Shown: positions 1 to 5,466 of the stretch, in pieces
Layout: each line of letters starts with the position of its first letter
Numbering within the stretch: position 1 is the first letter of the stretch
NCBI GenBank assembly: GCA_023437345.1
Contig: JAEZGC010000160.1
Location: 1 to 7,357 of the forward strand
DNA length: 7,357 bases
Reading direction: 5' to 3'
Origin: Actinomycetes bacterium
GTDB lineage: Bacteria > Actinomycetota > Actinomycetes > Propionibacteriales > Propionibacteriaceae
Made by a program: the position numbers and the translations under genes
Notes under the pieces: model-generated
Told to the model about the DNA's origin: nothing
Seen by the model: only the letters and a program-made list of their open reading frames with translations
Databases searched by the model: none

Positions 1-703
1 ACTTCGGCATGTTCGCGCTGGTGAACGCGAAGATGTCGGAGATGATCCGCATCGACGGCGCCGGCGGGTAGATGTAGGTGTTGCGGACCATGAACTCCTT
101 GAGGATGTCGTTCTGGATGGTCCCCGCGAGCTGTTCCGGCTTCACCCCCTGCTCCTCGGCGGCCAGCACGTACAGCGCCAGGACGGGCAGCACAGCGCCG
201 TTCATGGTCATCGAGACGCTCATCTGGTCCAGCGGGATGCCGTCGAACAGCTGGCGCATGTCGAGGATCGAGTCGATCGCGACCCCTGCCATGCCGACGT
301 CACCGGTCACCCGGGGATGGTCGGAGTCGTAGCCACGGTGGGTAGCCAGGTCGAAGGCGATCGACAGGCCCTTTTGGCCGGCGGCAAGGTTGCGCCGGTA
401 GAAGGCGTTCGACTCCTCGGCGGTGGAGAACCCGGCGTACTGCCGGATGGTCCACGGCTGGTTGACGTACATGGTGGCGTACGGACCACGCAGGAAGGGC
501 GGGATGCCCGGGTAGGTGCCGAGGAAGTCGAGGTCGGCGTAGGCCGACTCGTCGTACATCGGCGGGACGAGGATGTGTTCGGGGGTCTGCCAGCCCTCGC
601 TGTACAGCGGGGACTCCTGCAGCAGGGCCTGGAACCGGGCTGCCGAATCGGCCGGCGGGGCGGACGCCCCCAGGTCGATGCCCTCAAAGCTGGGGATGCT
701 CAC
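1..703 (-). CDS. mutB: Methylmalonyl-CoA mutase large (catalytic) subunit, N-terminal part
   Basis: This is the catalytic subunit of adenosylcobalamin-dependent methylmalonyl-CoA mutase, which interconverts succinyl-CoA and (R)-methylmalonyl-CoA in the cytoplasm. Only residues 1-234 are present; the gene runs off the left edge, and the family is about 730 residues long. The visible part is the start of the substrate-binding TIM barrel, with the stretches PWTIRQYAGF (83-92), GLSIAFDLATHRGYDSDHPR (about 113-132) and QNDILKEFMVRNTYIYPP (197-214). Counting from the GTG start, Thr85, Arg87, Tyr89, Gln197 and Arg207 fall at the numbers used for the active-site residues of the P. shermanii enzyme, which supports this start. 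The catalytic His244 and the C-terminal B12 domain lie outside the window. The GTG overlaps the mutA stop codon (GTGA), with a GGAG ribosome-binding site seven bases upstream. Identification is very secure. Confidence 0.97.
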   Translation of the reverse strand, partial: MSIPSFEGIDLGASAPPADSAARFQALLQESPLYSEGWQTPEHILVPPMYDESAYADLDFLGTYPGIPPFLRGPYATMYVNQPWTIRQYAGFSTAEESNAFYRRNLAAGQKGLSIAFDLATHRGYDSDHPRVTGDVGMAGVAIDSILDMRQLFDGIPLDQMSVSMTMNGAVLPVLALYVLAAEEQGVKPEQLAGTIQNDILKEFMVRNTYIYPPAPSMRIISDIFAFTSANMPK

Positions 704-2550
704 TTCGCCACTCCAATCCGGTCCATCGTCTGCTCGAGGAAGGCGACGACGTCCATGCCGTCGAACACCTCGCCGTCGATCACCGAGTCGACGTCCTGCG
801 CGCCGGTCTCGGTCTTGCGGCCGGCGATGAACACCGTCGGCACGCCGGCCTCCTTCAGGGCCCGGGCCACCTCGACGGCCTCGGCGGCGTAGACCTTGGC
901 CGAGGAGCACAGGATCACCTGGCGGGCACCGGAGGCCACCGCCTTGTCGGCGATCTCCTGCGGGCTGCCGCCCTCGCTGGTCGGGGCGGCGATCCCGCCG
1001 ACACCCAGCAGGGCCGTGACGAACATCTCCCGCGCGCCGAAGTCGCGCCGGGCGCCCAGGCAGGCCAGGAAGACGGCAGGCTTGGGATCGGCGGCGGCGG
1101 CCCGGTCGCGCAGCGACTCGAAGACCTCCGAGTCGCGGTGCGCCGGCAGGCCGGCCCGCTCCGGGGCCGCCGGACGCGGCCGGACCGCGAGCGGCTCCTC
1201 GGCCGGGTTCGGGAACATGCTGACGCCGGTGATCGGCTGCTTGCGGGTGGCGATCCGGGCCGACCGCTCGGCGGAGGTGGCGGCGACCATGTCGGCGACC
1301 GCGCCGGAGGCGAGCGCCTCGACCATGCCGCCGCGTGCCTCCAGCGCCTGGAACTGCTCCCACGCCTTCGCGGCGAGCTGGTCGGTCAGCGACTCGACGA
1401 ACCAGGCGCCACCGGCCGGGTCGGACACCCTGGCGATGTTGGCCTCTTCGGCCGCCACCAGCTGGGTGTTGCGCGCCATCCGGCGGCTGAACTCGTCGGG
1501 CAGCCCCTGCGCCGCGTCGAACGGCAGGCAGGTGATGATCTCGGCGCCGCCGACGGCGGCTGCGAAGGTGGCGATCGTGCCGCGCAGCAGGTTGACCCAC
1601 GGGTCGTCGCGGGTGATCATCCGCCAGCTGGTGACGGCGTGCTGGACGGCGCCGCGGGAACCGGCCGGCACCCCGCTGACCTCGCCCACCCGGGCCCACA
1701 GGCGGCGCAGCGCGCGCAGCCGGGCGATGGTGAGGAACTGGTCGGCGTTGGCAGAGACCCGGAAGGCGATCTGGCCGAAGGCGTCCGCCGGAGAGATCCC
1801 GGCCGCCTCGAGGTCGCGCAGGTAGGCCACACCGGTGGCGATGGCGAAGGCGAGCTGGTCGACGTCCCCGGCACCGGCCTGGTCGTAGGGCAGCACGTCG
1901 ACGGTCAGCGCGCGGACGGCCGGCAGCTCGGCCAGCGCGGCGCTGACCCACTTGGCGTGGGCGCCCAGGTCGGCGGGCTCGCCGGTGCGGGCGGCCAGCG
2001 CGAGGGCGTCCAGGCCGAGGTTGCCGCGCGGGTGCCGGGCACCGGAGCTCTTCCAGTACGCCACCAGCGCCTTCGCGGCGGCGACCTGATCCTCGGCGCT
2101 GCTCACCGAGATCGGCGCGAGGTCGGGCTGCACCCCCGACAGCACCGCGGACAGTGCGTCGGCGCTGATCGCGTCGCTGCCGACCCTCAGCCACAGCGAG
2201 CTGGCGCCGCGCTCGAGGTCGCTCAGCACCGCCTGGCGGGTGACCTCGACGTCGGGGTCCTCGTGCAGCTGGCGGATGTCCCAGGTGGTCATCGGGCTGG
2301 TCTTGACCAGCGTGCCGCGGGTGAACGGCTCGACACCGGGGTGCCCAAGGGCCCGGTCGGTGTGGGTGTAGAGCGGCTCGATGGTGAGGCCGTCGACTGT
2401 CCTGGTGCGCAGTCGGGCCATCGCCTGGTCGATGGTGAGTTCCTTGCCCTCGGGGCGCCGGCGGTTGAGAACCTTCAGCACCTCGGCGTCCCAATCCTCG
2501 CGGGTGGGCTCAGCGAAGTCCCCGGCAAGGAGCAGTGGGGTATCGGTCAT
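700..2550 (-). CDS. mutA: Methylmalonyl-CoA mutase small (non-catalytic) subunit
   Basis: This 616-residue protein is the small subunit of heterodimeric methylmalonyl-CoA mutase; it pairs with MutB and is structural, not catalytic. An N-terminal linker region (about 1-80) is followed by a mutase barrel domain (about 80-445), with GVEPFTRGT (72-80), QFLTIARLRALR (271-282), TSWRMITRDDPW (307-318), NTQLVAAEEANIARVSDPAGG (361-381) and RKQPITGVS (436-444). A C-terminal cobalamin-binding-like flavodoxin fold (about 490-616) contains LCSSAKVYA (547-555) and ends in GVAK, as I recall for P. shermanii MutA (638 residues). The B12 ligand motif DxHxxG is replaced by RRDFGAR (501-507), with no histidine, as expected for a subunit that does not bind cofactor. 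ATG 2550 is chosen because the encoded LAGDFAEPT aligns with the family N-terminus and because a TAGGCT -10 box lies exactly seven bases upstream, suggesting a leaderless mRNA. mutB follows with a four-base overlap. Confidence 0.97.
   Translation of the reverse strand: MTDTPLLLAGDFAEPTREDWDAEVLKVLNRRRPEGKELTIDQAMARLRTRTVDGLTIEPLYTHTDRALGHPGVEPFTRGTLVKTSPMTTWDIRQLHEDPDVEVTRQAVLSDLERGASSLWLRVGSDAISADALSAVLSGVQPDLAPISVSSAEDQVAAAKALVAYWKSSGARHPRGNLGLDALALAARTGEPADLGAHAKWVSAALAELPAVRALTVDVLPYDQAGAGDVDQLAFAIATGVAYLRDLEAAGISPADAFGQIAFRVSANADQFLTIARLRALRRLWARVGEVSGVPAGSRGAVQHAVTSWRMITRDDPWVNLLRGTIATFAAAVGGAEIITCLPFDAAQGLPDEFSRRMARNTQLVAAEEANIARVSDPAGGAWFVESLTDQLAAKAWEQFQALEARGGMVEALASGAVADMVAATSAERSARIATRKQPITGVSMFPNPAEEPLAVRPRPAAPERAGLPAHRDSEVFESLRDRAAAADPKPAVFLACLGARRDFGAREMFVTALLGVGGIAAPTSEGGSPQEIADKAVASGARQVILCSSAKVYAAEAVEVARALKEAGVPTVFIAGRKTETGAQDVDSVIDGEVFDGMDVVAFLEQTMDRIGVAK
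711..714 (-). promoter_or_regulatory. Ribosome-binding site of mutB inside the end of mutA
   Basis: GGAG is followed by seven bases and then GTG (703-701). It lies inside the last codons of mutA and decides the GTG start of mutB, whose first bases overlap the mutA TGA. The arrangement favours translational coupling and roughly equal synthesis of the two subunits of the heterodimer. Confidence 0.75.
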
Positions 2551-2557
2551 GGCGCTC

Positions 2558-2563
2558 AGCCTA
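2558..2563 (-). promoter_or_regulatory. Candidate -10 box of a leaderless mutAB promoter
   Basis: On the minus strand TAGGCT (fits TANNNT) is separated by seven bases from the A of the mutA ATG at 2550. That is the usual distance from a -10 hexamer to the transcription start, so the mRNA would begin at or next to the start codon. No Shine-Dalgarno sequence is apparent in front of mutA, consistent with leaderless translation, which is common in actinobacteria. The -35 region is poorly conserved: TTACTC lies 20 bases upstream, and CTCGCG lies at the ideal 17-base spacing. The evidence is positional only. Confidence 0.55.
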
Positions 2564-2589
2564 TCGTTGCGGGACCGGCCCGCGAGTAA

Positions 2590-2598
2590 GGTCAGACC
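2590..2598. promoter_or_regulatory. Candidate GntR/FadR-type operator upstream of mutA
   Basis: A perfect 9-bp palindrome GGTC-A-GACC (minus strand TTGGTCTGACCTT) is centred at 2594, about 44 bases upstream of the predicted mutA transcription start. It matches the TGGTCNGACCA core recognised by E. coli FadR except for the last base, and the looser FadR-subfamily pattern TNGTNNNACNA except for the final A. Symmetry does not extend beyond nine bases. The bound protein is unknown. A FadR-type regulator gene lies in this window at 6739-7357, but nothing here shows that it binds this site. Confidence 0.35.
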
Positions 2599-2624
2599 AA
2601 AAAGTCCCCGATCTGCCCGATCAG
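2599..2624 (-). terminator. Weak candidate intrinsic terminator after the phosphotransferase gene
   Basis: Read on the minus strand, CTGATC (2624-2619), a five-base loop GGGCA and GATCGG (2613-2608) can form a six-pair stem including one G-U pair. GGAC and then a run of five T (2603-2599) follow. The stem begins in the TGA stop region of the upstream gene. It is short and the T run is separated from the stem by four bases, so efficiency would be low. Its position just before the mutA operator and -10 box is what makes it plausible. Confidence 0.3.
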
Positions 2625-3838
2625 CTCACCTGCTGGACCAGCGCTTCCGCCGAGCGGACCATGGTGGCTGTCTCCCGCTCCCAGTCCGGCTCCTGCCCAC
2701 GGAACGGCCCGGTCGCCAGCGAGATGATCACGGCGGCGGCCCGCAGCCGCAACTGGGTCGGGTCGACCCGGGTGTCGAAGACCGGCACCCAGTCCCTGAC
2801 GAGCTGGTGGACGCGGGCCTCCTGGGCCGGGTTCATCCGCTGGATGGTCGACAGGTGCGCGACCAGGCAGGCAAGGTCGTCCACCCGGTGGCCGGGGCCT
2901 ATCGTGTCGACGTCGAGCAGGCCGCAGACCCGTCCGTCAGCGACGTGCAGCTGGCCCTCGTGGAAGTCGCCGTGGGTCGCCTCGTACCCAGGCGGGAGCG
3001 CCGCGATCCCCTGCTGGATGGCGGTGACCAGACGGCCCAGCCGCGGCTCGAGGGCCGGCGCCGCCCGGCTGACCATCACCGCGTAGTGCTCGACTGCCTC
3101 GCTCCACGGCGGCCGGCGCTCGAGGTGGCTGACGCTGGCGGGCAGCGAGTCGAGCAGGGTGATCAGGTCCTCGGCCCGGCAGGGGTCCTGCGGCTCGAAG
3201 ATCGCCCGCGCCAGCGGGGTGCCGGGCAGTTCCCGCAGCACCAGCAGGTGGTCCTCGGTGGCTGCGGCGATCGGGGCGACCGGGACGCCGGCGGTGGCGA
3301 GCAGCCGGTGGCGGCCCACCACGTCGTCGAACAGCCGCTGCCGCAGCACCTTGACGTACACCACCTCGCCGGTGCTGGACGCGACCCGCACCACCGCGCG
3401 CCGGCGCGGCCGGTAGCCCACCATCTGCAGGTCCAGATCGGCCGGGGTGACCGGCCGGGAGAAGACGTCGTGGGCATTGCACACCTGGGCCATCGACTCG
3501 GCGTAGGCGGCGCGGGCCAGCCCCGGCAGGTCGGGGTCCTGCGGGTAGAGCCAGACCGCCACCTCGCGCTCGCCGTCGGCGAAGATCTCGGCGGCGGCGT
3601 CGCTGGCTGCCGGCCCGGAGGCCCGCGCGCTGACGCCGAGCAGTTCCTCGCGCCGGCCGTAGGGCCAGTCGACGACGGCCGAGTACGTGGCGGTGGTGGA
3701 GTGCGGCGGGTTGGCGTCCACGTGGTCCAGCGCCCAACTCACCAGGGTCCCCCCGGCGTGCCCGATGGCAGCCTCGATCAGCCCGCCAACCTCACTCGAG
3801 GTGAGCAGTGCGGAGCCGTCGGGGTCCTGCTGGTTCAC
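2621..3838 (-). CDS. APH/maltokinase-fold small-molecule phosphotransferase
   Basis: This 405-residue protein has the protein-kinase-like fold of the aminoglycoside phosphotransferase family (APH, PF01636) and would transfer phosphate from ATP to a small cytoplasmic substrate. An N-terminal region of about 130 residues with the signature VAVWLYPQDPDLPGL (93-107) precedes the kinase core. Core elements are VYVKVLRQ (160-167) with the presumed ATP-binding Lys163, the hinge-like LLVLRELPG (198-206), the catalytic loop THGDFHEGQ (288-296) with catalytic Asp291, and the metal-binding loop LLDVD (307-311). Where typical APH enzymes have HGDxHxxN, this one has Gln296, as maltokinases do, so a sugar substrate is at least as likely as an antibiotic. 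The start is GTG 3838, with GGGAGG four bases upstream. It lies 32 bases downstream of the CNNM gene on the same strand, so co-transcription is possible. The substrate cannot be assigned, and I would not call it a resistance gene. Confidence 0.85.
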   Translation of the reverse strand: MNQQDPDGSALLTSSEVGGLIEAAIGHAGGTLVSWALDHVDANPPHSTTATYSAVVDWPYGRREELLGVSARASGPAASDAAAEIFADGEREVAVWLYPQDPDLPGLARAAYAESMAQVCNAHDVFSRPVTPADLDLQMVGYRPRRRAVVRVASSTGEVVYVKVLRQRLFDDVVGRHRLLATAGVPVAPIAAATEDHLLVLRELPGTPLARAIFEPQDPCRAEDLITLLDSLPASVSHLERRPPWSEAVEHYAVMVSRAAPALEPRLGRLVTAIQQGIAALPPGYEATHGDFHEGQLHVADGRVCGLLDVDTIGPGHRVDDLACLVAHLSTIQRMNPAQEARVHQLVRDWVPVFDTRVDPTQLRLRAAAVIISLATGPFRGQEPDWERETATMVRSAEALVQQVS

Positions 3839-3842
3839 GGGG

Positions 3843-3848
3843 CCTCCC
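3843..3848 (-). promoter_or_regulatory. Ribosome-binding site of the phosphotransferase gene
   Basis: GGGAGG lies four bases upstream of GTG 3838 and decides this non-ATG start. It partly overlaps a 10-bp perfect palindrome, CTCCCGGGAG (3844-3853), so the site could be partly masked in RNA, though a stem with almost no loop is weak. Confidence 0.6.
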
Positions 3849-3870
3849 GGGAGTGGGGACAGCGAGCAGA

Positions 3871-5214
3871 CTATTGCCCCGCGGCGCCTTCGGCGGCGGG
3901 CGCACCGAGGTTCGTGAGCCGGACCCGCGCGGCGCGGCGGCCGTCCAGCTCGGTCACCCGGAACTCGAGGCGCGCCGGGCCGGTCCCGTCCGGGTCCGCC
4001 GGCTCGAGGACTGCCTCGCAGGCGTCGTCGAGTTGCGGCAGGGTGCCCAGTTGGGCCATCAGGTAGCCGGCCACCGTGTCATAGGGGCCCTCGGGCAGCA
4101 CGAAACCGAACTCGTCGGCGAAGGCGGCCAGCGTCATCAGCCCGTCCAGGTCGACGGAGGAGTCGGTGTTGGCCAGGCTGCCGGCCGCCTCGGCGTCGAA
4201 CTCGTCGGTGATCTCGCCGATCAGTTCCTCGATCAGGTCTTCGATGGTGACGATGCCGGCTGTGCCGCCGTACTCGTCGCGGACTATCGCCAGGTGCGCC
4301 TTGGACTGGCGCATCTCGGTCAGCGCCCGCAGTATCCTCATGCTCTGCGGCAACGAGGCCACCGGACGCGCCAGCCGGCTGATCGGACCCGTCGCGGCGG
4401 CCGCGTCCAGCCCGACCAGGTCGCGCAGGTGGACGAAGCCGAGCACGTCGTCGGAGTTCTCACCGGTCACCGGGTAGCGGCTGTGGGACCCGCCCTGCAC
4501 CTCGAGCAGCGCCTGGTAGGCCGGCAGGTCGCCGCTCAGGAAGTCGACCTCGGTGCGCGGGATCATCGCCTCACGCAGGCTGATCCCGCCGGCGGAGAAC
4601 ACCTCGTCCACGATCTGGCGCTCCTCGTCGCCCAGCGTGGTCGAGGAGCCGACCATGGTGCGCAGCTCCTCGTCGGTCACCTCGCCGCGGCCGGCTGTCG
4701 GGTCGCCGCCGAGCACCCGGACCAGCGCATTGGTGGACACCCCGAGGAACCAGATCACCGGCCTTGTGATCGTGGCGATCGCCTTGACCAGCGGTCCGAG
4801 CGTCATGGCGAAGCTCTCGGCCCGCTGCATCGCCAGCCGCTTGGCGGTCAGCTCGCCGATCACTATCGAGAAGTAGGAGATCAGGATGGTGATCAGCACC
4901 AGCGCGAGCGGTCCCGCCACAGCCGGCATCAGACCCCAGCCGACCAGCACCGCGGCGAAGGCGTCGGACAGCAGCGCGCCACCGAAGGCCGCCGACAGGA
5001 AGCTGGACAGCGTGACACCGATCTGAACCGCCGAGAGGAAGAGGTTCGGATCGGCGCTGAGTTCGGCGACCGTCCGGCCGCGCTTGCCGCGCACCGACAG
5101 CTGTTTGAGCTGGCTCTCGCGCAGCGAGACCAGCGCCATTTCGGCGGCCGCGAAGACGCCACCGATCAGAATGAACAGGAAGATCAGCAGGATGTTGCCG
5201 ATGATCGTGTCCAT
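3871..5214 (-). CDS. CNNM/CorB-type membrane protein (DUF21, two CBS domains, CorC_HlyC)
   Basis: This 447-residue integral membrane protein belongs to the family often annotated as hemolysin C-like or UPF0053. Characterised relatives (CorB/CNNM) are sodium-linked magnesium exporters or transport regulators; haemolysis is a historical label. The DUF21 transmembrane domain spans about 1-175, with hydrophobic segments near 5-28, 58-92, 98-120 and 138-168 and the conserved FAAAEMALVSLRESQL (21-36). A CBS pair spans about 215-340, with AMIPRTEVDFL (216-226), SRYPVTGENSDDVLGFVHLRD (about 245-265) and EYGGTAGIVTIEDLIEELIG (314-333); CBS pairs of this family bind adenine nucleotides. A CorC_HlyC domain follows (about 352-434). 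Length is normal and no part is missing. The DUF21 motif usually written GELxPKRLA reads GELTAKRLA (120-128), lacking the proline. ATG 5214 is supported by AAAGGAG four bases upstream. The phosphotransferase gene follows after 32 bases. The transported ion is inferred from family knowledge only. Confidence 0.93.
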   Translation of the reverse strand: MDTIIGNILLIFLFILIGGVFAAAEMALVSLRESQLKQLSVRGKRGRTVAELSADPNLFLSAVQIGVTLSSFLSAAFGGALLSDAFAAVLVGWGLMPAVAGPLALVLITILISYFSIVIGELTAKRLAMQRAESFAMTLGPLVKAIATITRPVIWFLGVSTNALVRVLGGDPTAGRGEVTDEELRTMVGSSTTLGDEERQIVDEVFSAGGISLREAMIPRTEVDFLSGDLPAYQALLEVQGGSHSRYPVTGENSDDVLGFVHLRDLVGLDAAAATGPISRLARPVASLPQSMRILRALTEMRQSKAHLAIVRDEYGGTAGIVTIEDLIEELIGEITDEFDAEAAGSLANTDSSVDLDGLMTLAAFADEFGFVLPEGPYDTVAGYLMAQLGTLPQLDDACEAVLEPADPDGTGPARLEFRVTELDGRRAARVRLTNLGAPAAEGAAGQ

Positions 5215-5218
5215 TCGG

Positions 5219-5245
5219 CTCCTTTCCTAGGGTGCCAGCAGTCTA
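5219..5245 (-). promoter_or_regulatory. Promoter -10 box and ribosome-binding site of the CNNM-type gene
   Basis: On the minus strand TAGACT (5245-5240, fits TANNNT) is followed by a short leader and the strong Shine-Dalgarno sequence AAAGGAG (5225-5219), four bases before ATG 5214. A start of transcription near 5233 would give a leader of about 20 bases. The best -35-like hexamer upstream is TTCGGG (5270-5265), a poor match with a 19-base spacer. The repeat array begins directly upstream of this region. Confidence 0.5.
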
Positions 5246-5273
5246 CGGGAGCGGCGTCGGGGCGCCCGAACCC

Positions 5274-5399
5274 GGGGATGGTCCTCCAGCACACGGGGAC
5301 GGTTCTCCCGCACAGGGGGACGGTTCTCCCGCACAGGGGGACGGTTCTCCCGCACAGGGGGACGGTCCTCCGGCACACGGGGACGGTCCTCCGGCCACG
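5274..5399. repeat. Tandem array of six 21-bp repeats in the divergent intergenic region
   Basis: Six contiguous head-to-tail units of exactly 21 bp start at 5274, 5295, 5316, 5337, 5358 and 5379. The plus-strand core is GGGGACGGTYCTCC, followed by SGCACAS. Units 2, 3 and 4 are identical (GGTTCTCCC core, ending GCACAG). Units 1, 5 and 6 carry GGTCCTCC; units 1 and 5 end GCACAC. A decayed seventh copy (GTGACCGTCCTTCCGCGAC) follows at about 5399-5418. There are no spacers, so this is not CRISPR. The period is a multiple of three, so every frame through it spells a heptapeptide repeat, but no gene with a plausible start and domain includes it. Identical inner copies flanked by divergent outer ones suggest expansion by slippage or unequal exchange. 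The rest of 5215-5466 holds only the two opposing promoters described separately. Confidence 0.95.
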
Positions 5400-5452
5400 T
5401 GACCGTCCTTCCGCGACCCCGCCCTCGGCGCTGCCGGTCCCCGCCCGGGTGG

Positions 5453-5458
5453 TAGCGT
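5453..5458 (+). promoter_or_regulatory. Candidate -10 box of a leaderless glycerophosphotransferase transcript
   Basis: TAGCGT (fits TANNNT) lies eight bases upstream of the A of ATG 5467, the spacing expected if transcription starts at the start codon. A CTGCCG hexamer at 5431-5436 gives a 16-base spacer. No Shine-Dalgarno sequence is seen at a working distance from the ATG. The evidence is positional; the same logic applies to mutA. Confidence 0.45.
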
Positions 5459-5466
5459 CCACTGCC

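Noticed and set aside
1419..1427. GGTCGGACA, a near match to the FadR-like palindrome
   Set aside because: It lies inside the mutA coding sequence, is imperfect, and such words arise by chance in GC-rich DNA.
1138..2589. 483-residue plus-strand open frame opposite mutA
   Set aside because: mutA is certain here. The opposite frame is Gly/Arg/Asp-rich shadow sequence typical of high-GC coding DNA.
3844..3853. Palindrome CTCCCGGGAG as an operator or terminator
   Set aside because: It has no loop and no T run, and it overlaps a ribosome-binding site whose GGGAGG alone explains half of it in GC-rich DNA.
3868..3873. TAGTCT on the minus strand as a -10 box for the phosphotransferase gene
   Set aside because: Its TAG is the stop codon of the upstream gene, no -35 element is evident, and the 32-base gap fits read-through from the CNNM gene equally well.
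2381..4066. 561-residue plus-strand open frame spanning mutA, the phosphotransferase and the CNNM gene
   Set aside because: It crosses three confidently assigned minus-strand genes and has no recognisable domain.
5274..5399. CRISPR array
   Set aside because: The 21-bp units abut directly with no spacers, some units differ from each other, and no cas gene is nearby.
3808..5466. Long plus-strand open frame that would extend the glycerophosphotransferase to 975 residues, including heptapeptide repeats GTVLPHR
   Set aside because: The extra 553 residues are the antisense of the well-supported CNNM-type gene, are low-complexity, and match no domain. The open frame comes from high GC and the stop-free 21-bp array.
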